Shown here piece by piece: positions 54,791 through 63,991 of a stretch of 64,000 nucleotides of DNA. Source of the stretch: Salinispira pacifica. GTDB taxonomy: Bacteria > Spirochaetota > Spirochaetia > DSM-27196 > Salinispiraceae. How positions within the stretch are numbered: position 1 is the stretch's first letter; the number at the start of each line of letters is the position of its first letter. Below the pieces are notes generated by a model that saw only the letters and a list, made by a program, of their open reading frames with translations, ran no database searches and was not told the origin of the DNA. Both the position numbers and the translations under genes were made by a program. The stretch lies in the NCBI RefSeq assembly GCF_000507245.1, contig NC_023035.1:1129001-1193000 (forward strand). The letters are read 5' to 3'.

Positions 54791-54903
54791 CCCAATCCCG
54801 CGGTCCCTTCATGAAACCGTGGTCTGACAGGCCGGACACATTGCTCAGGATCAGGTTTTTTCGTATCCTTGGCAAGAATGCTCATCACCTCCAAGGAAAA
54901 AAT

Positions 54904-56166
54904 ATGACCGATCTCATGGAAAATATCCTTACCAACCTCGGATTATCCGTCTCCACCGCCGTCATCCTGGAAAAGTCGCTGTTTGTACTCGCCGTTTTGC
55001 TGCTCAGCTGGCTCGCCGATATAATCAGTAAGAAAGTCCTTCTGAAAGTCCTCACCGATCTCACCAGAAAAACAGCCGCCACCTGGGATGACATCATCGT
55101 AAGACGGGGCGTTTTCAAGAATCTGGCCCACTTCGCCCCCGCACTCGTTCTGTACTTTCTCCTTCCTGCCATATTTACACAGTCCGGTGACATTCTGGCC
55201 GTAATTCAGCGCATAATCCTCGTCTACATGGTGGGGGTTACCGTGCTCGTGCTGGACTCCCTGCTCAGCGCTGTTCAGCACATTTACCAGGGCTATGAGG
55301 TATCCAAAAACCGTCCCATTAAAGGCTATATTCAGGTGGGGAAAATTGTGTTGTACGCCATCGGTATGGCCCTGATGATCACCACCCTGCTGAACCGCTC
55401 CCCCCTGGGCCTGTTATCGGGTATCGGCGCCCTGTCGGCGGTCATCATGCTGGTCTTCCGGGATTCCATCCTGGGCCTGGTCTCATCCATCCAGCTCACC
55501 GCCAACAATCTCATCCGCATCGGCGACTGGATAGAAGTCCCCCAGTTCGGTGCCGATGGTGATGTGGTGGATATCACCCTGCAGACTGTGAAGGTGCAGA
55601 ACTTCGACAAAACCATAGTCACCTTTCCCATCTATGCACTCACCAGCTCCAGCTTCCGGAACTGGAGGGGCATGGCCGAGGCCGGCGGCCGGAGAATTAA
55701 ACGCGCCATTTCCATGGATATCAACACCATCAGATTTTTAACCGAGGAAGAGATGGACAATCTTCAGAAGATATCCCTGATCAGCTCCTACCTGAAACAA
55801 CGGCGGCAGGAAATATCTGAACATCGCAGTGAAGATCCTCCCGGCGGCGGTCTGGCGAATACCCGCCGATTAACCAATATCGGTACATTTCGTGCCCATG
55901 TGGCCGCCTACCTCAGCGCCCATCCTCAGATCAGCAATGAAATGACATTTCTGGTGCGGCAGCTTCCCCCGGGACCCACCGGACTGCCCATTGAAATATA
56001 TGTCTTCAGCCGGAATACCATATGGGCGATTTATGAAAGCATTCAGGCTGATATTTTTGACCACCTTCTGGCGGTGGCTCCGGAGTTCGGGCTTCGGGTG
56101 TACCAACAGCCCGGCAGTTACGACATGTCCCGGATATTCGATTCCGTTCATCCCCGAAGCTCATAG
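54904..56166 (+). CDS. MscS-family mechanosensitive channel (YbdG-like)
   Basis: An inner-membrane channel that opens under tension and releases solutes. The 420-residue protein has five or so helices (for example SLFVLAVLLLSWLADIISKKVL, LAVIQRIILVYMVGVTVLVL) and the pore-lining/beta-domain stretch GLLSGIGALSAVIMLVFRDSILGLVSSIQLTANNLIRIGDWIEVP. The large C-terminal domain fits the YbdG subgroup. I use the ATG at 54904 (AAGGAA upstream); the longer frame to 54811 is less likely. Confidence 0.92.
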   Translation: MTDLMENILTNLGLSVSTAVILEKSLFVLAVLLLSWLADIISKKVLLKVLTDLTRKTAATWDDIIVRRGVFKNLAHFAPALVLYFLLPAIFTQSGDILAVIQRIILVYMVGVTVLVLDSLLSAVQHIYQGYEVSKNRPIKGYIQVGKIVLYAIGMALMITTLLNRSPLGLLSGIGALSAVIMLVFRDSILGLVSSIQLTANNLIRIGDWIEVPQFGADGDVVDITLQTVKVQNFDKTIVTFPIYALTSSSFRNWRGMAEAGGRRIKRAISMDINTIRFLTEEEMDNLQKISLISSYLKQRRQEISEHRSEDPPGGGLANTRRLTNIGTFRAHVAAYLSAHPQISNEMTFLVRQLPPGPTGLPIEIYVFSRNTIWAIYESIQADIFDHLLAVAPEFGLRVYQQPGSYDMSRIFDSVHPRSS

Positions 56167-56329
56167 CCCTCCCGCTGTACTCGGGAACCGGCGGCAGTGT
56201 CCGGCTTCCCGGGGATGAATGAAAACCGCTGATCCCGGTAGCCAATGGTCCGCTCAACTTGGTATCTTATCCCCATGGCCGATACAAAGCACCCCATCAC
56301 GGCTTTCGCCTGCTAATCAAGGAGCACTC

Positions 56330-58357
56330 ATGTCCCCGAACACAGACCCCCGCACCCGCATGGATGAACTGGTAGAACAGCTTCAGCACCACGAATACGC
56401 ATACTATGTTCTCAGCCAACCGGAAATAACCGACCGTGAATACGACAACCTCTACCATGAACTGGAAACGCTGGAGAAAGAGCAGCCCGACATCAGGAGA
56501 GCTGACAGCCCCACCAGACGTGTAGGGTCTGACCTGAGTTCCCAGCTTCCCGAGGTTGACCACAGTATTCCCGTCCTCAGTCTGGATAAGGCCTACGGCA
56601 TCGATGAAATCCGCCAATGGATACGCCGCTGTGCCAAAGGGCTCTCCCATCCCTTCCACATAATAATAGAGGAAAAAATGGACGGCTCATCCCTGGTGCT
56701 GTATTACCGCGGTGGCGAACTGGACATGGCCGTAACCCGGGGCAACGGCAGAGTCGGCAACGACATCACCGAAAATGTGCGCACCATCCGCATGATCCCC
56801 CTGCGGCTGAGCAGGAACGTGGATGCGGCGATCCGGGGTGAAGTCTATATGACGGTGAGCGATTTTCAGGCCATCAGCGGGGAAGGGGAGTACGCCAATC
56901 CCCGGAATTTCGCCAGCGGAACCTTGCGGAGAATCAAAAGCCGGGATGTGGCACGGGTTCCCCTGCGCTTCTTTGCATACGAACCCTACGGCGAGAGTTT
57001 CGGCGACTCTCATGAGGATAATCTGAGGCAGCTCAAGGAGCTGGGACTGGTGGTAAATCCCCACCAGACCAGAATTCCGGTGGATGGGGAAGACGAGGAT
57101 TCTCTGGCCCGGGCCATCACGGAAATAGAGAAATATCTGGATATGAGCACCCGCCGCAGAGGCGATCTGGACTACGAAATCGACGGCATGGTGCTGAAGA
57201 TCGATGAGATTCCCTTCCGGGAGGAGCTGGGCTACACCGGCCATCATCCCCGCTGGGCCATCGCCTACAAATTCGAAAGCCCCCGGGGCGTAACCACCGT
57301 AAACAGCATAGACGTTCAGGTGGGACGAACCGGCCGCATCACCCCGGTGGCCCGGATAGAACCGGTGTTTGTGGGCGGCACCACCATCTCCAATGTGACC
57401 CTCCACAATCAGGACTATATTTCCGCCCTGAGCCTTGCTCCCGGCGATACGGTTGCGGTAAGCCGGCGGGGAGACGTGATCCCCGCAATTGAGGAAGTGG
57501 TTGAAAAGGGGGAAGGGGAGCATCCCCTGTGGACCATGCCCGAATCCTGCCCGTCCTGCGCTACCGCATTGGAAAAAACCGGAGCCCATCACTTCTGCCC
57601 CAATTTCGACTGCCCCGATCGTCAGAAGGGGCGGCTGATCTTTTTTACCGGCCGTAATCAGATGGATATTGATAATCTGGGCTCGGAGACGGTGATCACC
57701 CTGCTGAAAGAGGGGCTGATTTCCGATGTTCCCGACCTTTTTCGCCTGAATTATGATGATATTGCCGCTTTGGAGGGCTTTGCCGAGAAAAAAGCCGAGC
57801 TGATACGCCAGGGGATCGATGCCGCCCGGCACCGGCCCTACCGGCAGGTGCTTGTGAGCCTGGGCATCCACGATCTGGGACCGAAAATGGCCGAGCTTCT
57901 TGAGGAGGCAGGCTACCGCAGCATCGATCAGCTCTACGAACTGATTGACCGGGGCGGGGAGGCCGAGCTGACCGAAATTAAGGGGATCGGGGAAAAAACC
58001 GTGGAAACCGTGGTTGAGCAGCTGAAGGAACCCAGAATGCGGGATATGATCGCCGAACTGAAGGATGTGGGCCTGAATTTCCAGGCTGAAGAACCTTCCC
58101 CCGCCGGTGATCTGCCCCCACAGATCTTCCGGGACCAGAGATGGTGCGTAACCGGAAGCTTTGAGACCTTCAAACCCCGATCTTCCGCCATGGAAGAGGT
58201 GAAACTCCGGGGCGGGGAAGCGGTGAGCGATGTGAGTTCCAAAACCACCCATCTCCTTGCCGGAGAAAAAGCCGGCAGCAAGCTGGAGAAGGCCCGAAAA
58301 CTGGGTGTCCGGGTTGTCAGCGAAGAAGAATTTCTGGCCATGCTGAAAGAATCCTGA
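56330..58357 (+). CDS. ligA: NAD-dependent DNA ligase
   Basis: The enzyme seals nicks in replication and repair with NAD+. In order: domain Ia (YYVLSQPEITDREYDNLYHEL), adenylation domain with active Lys116 in EEKMDGSSL, OB fold (DVQVGRTGRITPVARIEPV), Cys4 zinc finger (CPSCA...HHFCPNFDCP), helix-hairpin-helix repeats and a C-terminal BRCT domain (WCVTGSFETFKPRSSAMEEV). The 675-residue length is normal from the ATG at 56330 with AAGGAG seven bases upstream. The active-site flank reads EEKMDG rather than the more usual ELKIDG. Confidence 0.96.
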   Translation: MSPNTDPRTRMDELVEQLQHHEYAYYVLSQPEITDREYDNLYHELETLEKEQPDIRRADSPTRRVGSDLSSQLPEVDHSIPVLSLDKAYGIDEIRQWIRRCAKGLSHPFHIIIEEKMDGSSLVLYYRGGELDMAVTRGNGRVGNDITENVRTIRMIPLRLSRNVDAAIRGEVYMTVSDFQAISGEGEYANPRNFASGTLRRIKSRDVARVPLRFFAYEPYGESFGDSHEDNLRQLKELGLVVNPHQTRIPVDGEDEDSLARAITEIEKYLDMSTRRRGDLDYEIDGMVLKIDEIPFREELGYTGHHPRWAIAYKFESPRGVTTVNSIDVQVGRTGRITPVARIEPVFVGGTTISNVTLHNQDYISALSLAPGDTVAVSRRGDVIPAIEEVVEKGEGEHPLWTMPESCPSCATALEKTGAHHFCPNFDCPDRQKGRLIFFTGRNQMDIDNLGSETVITLLKEGLISDVPDLFRLNYDDIAALEGFAEKKAELIRQGIDAARHRPYRQVLVSLGIHDLGPKMAELLEEAGYRSIDQLYELIDRGGEAELTEIKGIGEKTVETVVEQLKEPRMRDMIAELKDVGLNFQAEEPSPAGDLPPQIFRDQRWCVTGSFETFKPRSSAMEEVKLRGGEAVSDVSSKTTHLLAGEKAGSKLEKARKLGVRVVSEEEFLAMLKES

Positions 58358-58519
58358 TCAGCATCGTCCCCCGGGCACATCCCGCTGCCGCCCGGCGGCT
58401 GACCGGGTTCGCCACGGCCGCTATCCATCGGCCGCAGGCTCTCTGCGCCTCGGCCGCTAACCGGGGGCTCTCCCCGACCGATAGCCGCCGCTCGGCGGTT
58501 CCACAGCGTTTTCCGGCGG
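58358..58519. repeat. GC-rich repeats between convergent ligA and sfsA
   Basis: Several imperfect copies of a short motif like CGGCCGCTAACCGGG and GGCGGCTAACGGCC in both orientations, giving many possible stem-loops. There is no gene. It may act as a bidirectional terminator, but no T-tract is obvious. Confidence 0.4.
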
Positions 58520-59662
58520 CTAACGGCCTTGCAGCTGTTCCAGGCTGATACGGTGGCGCAGCTGGAATATGCTGCGGTTCAGCTGGGGAATGTGCAGCGG
58601 GTTGCCGGGGAAGGCGAACTGCCGGTTCTCTGCATCCCCAAAAGCATGGCCGGAAGCATGGCCGGAAGCATGCCCGGCCCACCGGTCCAGCAGCTCATGA
58701 AGGCGTTGGGCGGTCTGCAGGATTTCAGAGGCCCTGCTTCGCATGGGAATGCGGACCCTGCCGGCCCCCCGGCCCGTCGCCGATCCCGGCCCTGTTGTTC
58801 TTCCTGTTGCTCTTTTCGGTGCTTTGTTCAGTGCTCTGCTTAATTCCCCGGGGTGAATCGAAACTCCAGCCTGCCATCGCTTTTCTTCAGGGAGATATTC
58901 CACGTCCAGGATCAGTCCGGCGTCTTCCCGGACAAGTTCTTTTACCCCCTGAAGCAGAAGCCCGGGTTCCGCCGGAGGATCTCCGGTAAGGAGGGTGCGC
59001 CCGTCGTCTTCGCTTCGGGTGATAACGCTCCGGATGCTCACCCCTTCCTCCCGGGCTCTGATCAGGGTGAGGGCGAACCGGGGATCGTTGTGGTAATTGG
59101 GAATAACATACTCCGGGCTGCCGTGGTTGATCACAAACAGAAGAAGGCCGCGGATCCCTTCGCTCTTCTGAAGCTCCATGAGAAGTTCCAGATGTTCACA
59201 GGCACGGATGCTCGGCGCATCGGGGAACATGGCCGCACCTGCTTCCACAAGGCTGCATGATTTCACCTCGGCCATCCAGGAATCCGTACCGTTCTCAAAC
59301 GCCAGATCCAGACGGTGATCGCCGGATTTCACCTCCCTGCGCAGTCCGGAAGCATGGGGAAACAGGGCGGGAACCGCCAGTTCGGCGGCCGCAGAGTTTG
59401 CGGCTGCGCTTACCATTGGAACCCAGGCCTCCCCGTGGCGCAATGCAGCCAGAGACCAGGGCAGTTTGCGTGCGGGGTTGGAGTGCTTCTCCAGAAGAAC
59501 CTCTGTGCCCGGAAGGTACAGTTCCAAAAGCTTGCCGGGATTGGGCGCATGAACGTCGGTTTCGAAGCCCTCTTCATGGATCACCCGGATTACAAAGCGG
59601 TTTTTTCTGAATAAAAAACGGCCCCGAGAATGGGGCCGGAATAATTGAATCGCATCTTTCAT
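58520..59662 (-). CDS. sfsA: SfsA-family nuclease with C-terminal extension
   Basis: The first ~230 residues match SfsA (sugar fermentation stimulation protein, a DNA/RNA nuclease-like fold): RFLFRKNRFVIRVI, HAPNPGKLLELYLPGTEV, LDLAFENGTDSWMAEVKSCSLVE and FPDAPSIRACEHLELL. The family is usually 230-240 residues; here 380, with an extra ~145 residues containing an Arg/Gly/Thr-rich part (ATGRTTGPGSATGRGAG) and a GHASGHASGHAFGD repeat. The extension is unrecognised. A terminator-like hairpin lies inside its first codons. fabZ lies 41 bp upstream on the same strand. Confidence 0.85.
   Translation of the reverse strand: MKDAIQLFRPHSRGRFLFRKNRFVIRVIHEEGFETDVHAPNPGKLLELYLPGTEVLLEKHSNPARKLPWSLAALRHGEAWVPMVSAAANSAAAELAVPALFPHASGLRREVKSGDHRLDLAFENGTDSWMAEVKSCSLVEAGAAMFPDAPSIRACEHLELLMELQKSEGIRGLLLFVINHGSPEYVIPNYHNDPRFALTLIRAREEGVSIRSVITRSEDDGRTLLTGDPPAEPGLLLQGVKELVREDAGLILDVEYLPEEKRWQAGVSIHPGELSRALNKAPKRATGRTTGPGSATGRGAGRVRIPMRSRASEILQTAQRLHELLDRWAGHASGHASGHAFGDAENRQFAFPGNPLHIPQLNRSIFQLRHRISLEQLQGR
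59613..59638 (-). terminator. Terminator-like hairpin inside the start of sfsA
   Basis: On the minus strand: CGGCCCC-ATTCTC-GGGGCCG followed by TTTTTT. It lies about 10 codons into sfsA and about 65 bp after the fabZ stop, so it would end fabZ transcripts and could attenuate sfsA. Confidence 0.65.
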
Positions 59663-59703
59663 TTCTGCAAGCTTACCCCATATGGCCGGGGCATTGAAGG
59701 GGG

Positions 59704-60129
59704 TTATGCCGGCGCATCACCCACCAGGCACATCCACTCCGCTTCAGCGGCCACTTCGTCTCCCACATAGGCAACTCCGGACTGCTTCAGCATCTTCGGG
59801 CTGATGCGGTTGTTGGTAATTTCGAAGCGCACCTTTTCATCCGGGCGAACCTGCCGGCGGAATTTCACCTTGTCGATGGTGGCCAGGAAAAAGAGCTTGT
59901 CATCTTCAAGCACTCCCGCCTGACGGACTCCTGCGCCTCCGCACTGAGCCATGGTCTCCACCAGGATTACGCCGGGAACAACCGGGTACTGGGGAAAATG
60001 TCCCTGAAAAAAGGGCTCGGAGGATGTGTACACCCGGGTGGCAACGATGTTTTCCTTACCGGCTTCCACGAGCTCATCCACAAAGAGGAATGGTTCGCGG
60101 TGGGGCAATAATTCTTTGATATCTCTCAT
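59704..60129 (-). CDS. fabZ: 3-hydroxyacyl-ACP dehydratase
   Basis: A cytoplasmic hot-dog-fold enzyme that dehydrates 3-hydroxyacyl-ACP in fatty acid elongation. Seen: LLPHREPFLFVDEL at the start and the catalytic segment GHFPQYPVVPGVILVETMAQ with His44 and Glu58. The 141-residue length is normal. It is divergent from the acc operon, so two steps of fatty acid synthesis share one control region. Confidence 0.95.
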   Translation of the reverse strand: MRDIKELLPHREPFLFVDELVEAGKENIVATRVYTSSEPFFQGHFPQYPVVPGVILVETMAQCGGAGVRQAGVLEDDKLFFLATIDKVKFRRQVRPDEKVRFEITNNRISPKMLKQSGVAYVGDEVAAEAEWMCLVGDAPA

Positions 60130-60191
60130 ATGACAACTCCCTTGTCTGATAGTTCGATGGGGATCTATTCGTGACGCATCCCCTTGTTCTG

Positions 60192-60221
60192 AGTGTAGCA
60201 GTTTTTTTGAATCAGATTCAA
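60192..60221 (-). promoter_or_regulatory. fabZ promoter with overlapping palindrome
   Basis: Minus strand TTGAAT (60216-60221), an 18-base spacer, TACACT (60192-60197). The -35 is half of a perfect palindrome TTGAAT-CAG-ATTCAA (60207-60221), reminiscent of fatty-acid-regulator operators of the TTTGA-type, and lies between fabZ and the acc operon. Confidence 0.5.
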
Positions 60222-60240
60222 GAATAACACCCGGATTTTA

Positions 60241-60269
60241 TTGACAGCCCATAGGCGAAATGATAGCGT
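60241..60269 (+). promoter_or_regulatory. Possible acc operon promoter
   Basis: A perfect -35 TTGACA at 60241-60246. The -10 at the right spacing is weak (TAGCGT at 60264-60269). The operon start at 60324 has a good ribosome site (AAGGAGG). Confidence 0.35.
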
Positions 60270-60323
60270 CTTTAATTATCCGTCAGCTAATCCCCGGTGG
60301 AACGTCCAAGGAGGTCTTTACGA

Positions 60324-60818
60324 ATGGATATGAAGGATATTTTCGAACTTATTGATAAGTTTGATGAAAGCGGGATATCAGAAATCCGCTATAAAACCGA
60401 ACAGGAAAGCATTACGTTGAAAAAAGGGTCTGAACCCCAGGTATTTCACAGCAGCCCCGTATATCAGCCGGTCCCCGGAGCCATGGGCTCCCTTCCCCCG
60501 CAGCATGATGCCCAGACTTTCCCTTCAGTGAATACTGATGCAAGGGAACAGAAATCAACTGATGCTGCAACGGATGGAGCCGAAACCATCACTGCTCCCA
60601 TTGTGGGCACCTTTTACCGCTCCCCTGCACCGGACAGTCCTCCCTTTGTGGACGAGGGCAGCACGGTGAAGGCCGGGAGCACCATCTGTATAATTGAAGC
60701 CATGAAGGTTCTCAATGAACTTGAAGCGGATTTCGATATGGAAGTCGTGAAGATTCTGGTGGAGAACGGTCAGATGATTGAATACGGAACTCCCCTGTTT
60801 GAGGTGAAACGCGTATGA
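60324..60818 (+). CDS. accB: Acetyl-CoA carboxylase biotin carboxyl carrier protein
   Basis: The carrier swings biotin between carboxylase and transferase. The C-terminal biotinyl domain has the biotin-lysine motif IEAMKVLNE and the 'thumb'-like PIVGTFYRSPAPDSPPFVDEG. The N-terminal ~75 residues (DMKDIFELIDKFDESGISEIRYK) bind the carboxylase and lead to a Pro/Thr-rich linker. It has 164 residues from the ATG at 60324, nine bases after AAGGAGG. It overlaps accC by four bases. Confidence 0.95.
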   Translation: MDMKDIFELIDKFDESGISEIRYKTEQESITLKKGSEPQVFHSSPVYQPVPGAMGSLPPQHDAQTFPSVNTDAREQKSTDAATDGAETITAPIVGTFYRSPAPDSPPFVDEGSTVKAGSTICIIEAMKVLNELEADFDMEVVKILVENGQMIEYGTPLFEVKRV

Positions 60819-62137
60819 TCAAGTCCATACTCATTGCGAACCGCGGGGAGATCGCTGTTCGGGTAGTACGGGCTTGTAAAGAAATGGGGATCACCTCGAT
60901 TGTGGTATATTCAGAGGCTGATGCCCACTCTCTTCCGGTCCGTCTTGCGGACAAAGCGGTCTGCATAGGTCCTCCCCCCAGCTCTTCCAGCTACCTGAAA
61001 ATGGAAAATCTTATTTCTGCAGCGGTTCTCAGCGGAGCCGATGCAGTCCACCCGGGTGTGGGCTTTCTCAGCGAGAATGCCAATTTTGCCCGTGAAGTGG
61101 AAAAGGCCGGCCTCATCTGGATCGGCCCCCATCCCGACACCATCGCCCGGATGGGCGATAAGGTCCAGGCAAAGCTTACTGCCAAACAATACGGCGTACC
61201 GGTAATCCCCGGTCTTGAAGGGTCGGTGGAAGACCCCGAAGCGGCAAAAAAAGCCGCCGATGAGATGGGGTATCCGGTAATTATCAAGGCTGCATCCGGC
61301 GGCGGCGGTAAGGGAATGCGGATTGTACGGGATCCTGAGGATTTTATCGGAACCCTGAGAATTGCTTCGAGCGAAGCCCAGGCTTCGTTTAACGACGGCA
61401 CGGTCTATCTTGAAAAGTATCTGGAAAACCCCCGTCATGTTGAAATACAAATTCTGGGAGACAGCCACGGCAATGTGGTTCACCTGGGCGAACGTGACTG
61501 TTCCTGCCAGGAAAACCATCAGAAGCTGGTGGAAGAAAGTCCTTCCACCGTTGTCACTCCGGAAATGCGGAAGAACATGGGCGAAGATGCAGTCCGCCTG
61601 TTCAAAGGGCTTGAGTACTGCGGTGCGGGAACCATCGAGTTCCTGGTGACCGAAGGCGCCTATTATTTCATGGAAGTAAACGCCCGTGTCCAGGTTGAGC
61701 ATCCGGTAACCGAAATGGTCACCGGTGTGGATATCATCATGGAACAGATCCGGGTTGCCAGCGGTCTGGAGCTGGGTATCCGCCAGGAAAATGTACGCCT
61801 GGACGGATACGCCGTGGAATGCCGGGTGAATGCCAAGGCCCCGGGAAAAATCAGCGATTATCTTCCCCCGGGAGGCTACGGCGTACGGGTTGAAAGCTTC
61901 CTGTACAACGGCTACAGCGTATCTCCGTTCTACGATTCCATGGTTGCCAAAGTAATTTGCTATGCACAGACCCGGGATGAGGGGCTGGACCGGATGAACC
62001 GGGTGCTGGACGAACTGATTCTGGTGGGCATTCCCACCAATATCGATATCCAGAAGAAGATCATCAATTCAAAGATCTTTCGAAGCGGAGAGTACGGCAC
62101 CGATGTGCTGACTCACATCCTTGCCGAGGAGGATTAA
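60815..62137 (+). CDS. accC: Biotin carboxylase
   Basis: Carboxylates biotin on AccB with ATP and bicarbonate. Seen: SILIANRGEIAVRVVRACKEMG, ADAVHPGVGFLSENANFA, ATP-grasp glycine loop GGGGKGM (residues 162-168), GERDCSCQENHQKLVEE (family SxQRRxQK region; here CQENHQK) and FMEVNARVQVEHPVTEMVTG. The 440-residue length is normal. It is translationally coupled to accB. Confidence 0.96.
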   Translation: MIKSILIANRGEIAVRVVRACKEMGITSIVVYSEADAHSLPVRLADKAVCIGPPPSSSSYLKMENLISAAVLSGADAVHPGVGFLSENANFAREVEKAGLIWIGPHPDTIARMGDKVQAKLTAKQYGVPVIPGLEGSVEDPEAAKKAADEMGYPVIIKAASGGGGKGMRIVRDPEDFIGTLRIASSEAQASFNDGTVYLEKYLENPRHVEIQILGDSHGNVVHLGERDCSCQENHQKLVEESPSTVVTPEMRKNMGEDAVRLFKGLEYCGAGTIEFLVTEGAYYFMEVNARVQVEHPVTEMVTGVDIIMEQIRVASGLELGIRQENVRLDGYAVECRVNAKAPGKISDYLPPGGYGVRVESFLYNGYSVSPFYDSMVAKVICYAQTRDEGLDRMNRVLDELILVGIPTNIDIQKKIINSKIFRSGEYGTDVLTHILAEED

Positions 62138-62141
62138 TCAG

Positions 62142-63020
62142 ATGGCAGATACCAGAGTGGCAAAACTGATTCAGAAGATATTCCGGAAAAAGATGAAATT
62201 CAGCGATTTTTCCGTTGCCGATGACCGGGGATTTCTTCAGAAAGAGCATAAATGTCCTAGCTGTAATGCCCAGCTGGATTCCGAGCTGCTGAAACAGAAC
62301 TTCTATGTATGTTCCCAATGCGGCCATCATTTTCGGATATCCGCACCCGAGCGGCTGCGCTTTCTGGCGGATAACGGCGAATACCAGGAATTTTCATCTG
62401 ATCTTCAAACGGTGAATCCCCTGGAATTCCCCGAGTATGAAGAAAAGGTAAAGAAGAGCCAGCAGAAAACCGGACTGAACGAAGCGGTGCAGACGGTGTT
62501 ATGCCGCATTGAGGGCCGGGAAGCGGTTGTGGGTATTATGAACTTCCAGTTTCTCGGAGGAAGCATGGGGTCAGTGGTGGGCGAAAAGATTGCCCGGGCC
62601 ATTCTCCTTGCAGCACAGCGGGGTTTGCCCTGTATTCTTTTTACCGCATCCGGGGGAGCCCGTATGCATGAAGGGATTTTTTCCCTCATGCAGATGGCAA
62701 AGACTTCACACGCGGCGGCCCTTCTTGAGCAGGTGGGCCAGCCCCTGTTTATTGTGCTCACCGACCCCACAACAGGGGGAGTAACCGCCAGTTTCGCCAT
62801 GCTGGGAGATGTGACCCTGGCCGAGCCCAACGCCCTGATCGGCTTTGCAGGTCCACGGGTTATTGAAGGAATCATGAAGCAGAAACTTCCCATCGGCTTC
62901 CAGCGGGCGGAGTTTCAGCAGGAGAAAGGCTTTGTTGATAAAATTGTTCCCCGGTCCCAGCTTCGCAAGACCCTGGCATTTCTCATAGATGCACACAGCT
63001 ACGAAGGGGGGAAGGCCTGA
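62142..63020 (+). CDS. accD: Acetyl-CoA carboxylase carboxyltransferase subunit beta
   Basis: The beta subunit of the transferase that moves the carboxyl group to acetyl-CoA. It has the N-terminal zinc ribbon CPSCNAQLD...CSQCGHHF and a crotonase-type core (FTASGGARMHEGIFSLMQMAKT, LTDPTTGGVTASFAMLGD, GFAGPRVIEG). The start ATG at 62142 lies behind GAGGAGG; the longer frame overlaps accC. It has 292 residues. Its stop overlaps the accA start (TGATG). Confidence 0.96.
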   Translation: MADTRVAKLIQKIFRKKMKFSDFSVADDRGFLQKEHKCPSCNAQLDSELLKQNFYVCSQCGHHFRISAPERLRFLADNGEYQEFSSDLQTVNPLEFPEYEEKVKKSQQKTGLNEAVQTVLCRIEGREAVVGIMNFQFLGGSMGSVVGEKIARAILLAAQRGLPCILFTASGGARMHEGIFSLMQMAKTSHAAALLEQVGQPLFIVLTDPTTGGVTASFAMLGDVTLAEPNALIGFAGPRVIEGIMKQKLPIGFQRAEFQQEKGFVDKIVPRSQLRKTLAFLIDAHSYEGGKA

Positions 63021-63991
63021 TGCGTGACAGAGAACTTCAAAAACGAATTCGCGAACTGAAAAATCTTGCTCATGTAAAGCAGATAGATATAAACGACGAT
63101 CTCAACCGGATAAGCGCAAAGCTTACCGGGGATGGTCCGGGGTCCATGGATGCCTGGCAGAGAGTAACTCTGGCCAGAAATCAGGACAGGCCCAATGTAC
63201 TGGAATACATCGGCAAGATCTCCGACAGTTATGTGGAACTTCACGGTGACCGCCTCTTCGGTGATGACCTTGCAATGGTGGGCGGAATCGCCAAAATCGG
63301 CGGGGTTCCCTTCACATTCATGGGCCACCAGAAAGGCCGCACCATGAAGGAAAACCTGAAGCGAAATTACGGCTGGGCCCATCCTGAAGGCTATCGAAAG
63401 GCTCTCCGCCTTGCCCGGCAGGCGGAAAAATTCCGACGCCCCATTCTCACCCTCATAGATACCGCCGGAGCGTATCCGGGAATCGGCAGTGAAGAACGGG
63501 GCATATCCGAAGCCATTGCCACAAACCTGAAGATGTTTTCTGTCTTGAAAACGCCCATCATTGCCATAGTAATCGGTGAGGGCGGGTCCGGTGGCGCACT
63601 GGGAATCGGCGTCGGCGACAGGGTGTTCATGCTGGAAAATTCCACCTACTCGGTTATCAGTCCCGAAGGATTCGCGTCCATTCTTCTGCGGGATGCCAAG
63701 AAGAATCAGCTTGCCGCAGATCTCATGAAGATGACCGCACCGGACCTTCTGAAATTCGGAATTATCAATGGAATTATCCCTGAGCCTCCCTCCGGAGCCC
63801 ATAACGACCCGGACTTTGTGGCCAGCCGGCTGAAGGAAACCATCATCACCTCCTACCAGGAGCTGAAAGATAAGAAAATGGAACAGCTCTTGAAAGAGCG
63901 GAGCCAGAAGCTGCTTTCCCTGGGAGAATTCCACGATCCCCATAACGGACAGGAAGACAGTTTTTTCAGAAAACTGTTCCGCTTCCGATAA
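63020..63991 (+). CDS. accA: Acetyl-CoA carboxylase carboxyltransferase subunit alpha
   Basis: The alpha subunit of the transferase. Seen: LEYIGKISDSYVELHGDRLFGDD, FMGHQKGRTMKENLKRNYGWAHPEGYRKALRLA, LTLIDTAGAYPGIGSEERG and VIGEGGSGGALGIGVGD with the oxyanion glycines. The length of 323 residues is normal. It completes an accB-C-D-A operon, which puts all four subunits in fixed order and likely equal supply. The stop lies nine bases before the window edge. Confidence 0.96.
   Translation: MRDRELQKRIRELKNLAHVKQIDINDDLNRISAKLTGDGPGSMDAWQRVTLARNQDRPNVLEYIGKISDSYVELHGDRLFGDDLAMVGGIAKIGGVPFTFMGHQKGRTMKENLKRNYGWAHPEGYRKALRLARQAEKFRRPILTLIDTAGAYPGIGSEERGISEAIATNLKMFSVLKTPIIAIVIGEGGSGGALGIGVGDRVFMLENSTYSVISPEGFASILLRDAKKNQLAADLMKMTAPDLLKFGIINGIIPEPPSGAHNDPDFVASRLKETIITSYQELKDKKMEQLLKERSQKLLSLGEFHDPHNGQEDSFFRKLFRFR

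Noticed and set aside
54574-54894. Minus-strand frame with CRCTGC resembling a 2Fe-2S motif
   Set aside because: It lies in the ~200 bp repeat; the other repeat copy does not keep the frame, so the Cys pattern is chance.
56687-58252. 521-codon minus-strand frame opposite ligA
   Set aside because: Antisense shadow of a well-conserved ligase; no domain is recognised, and GC-rich codon structure explains its length.
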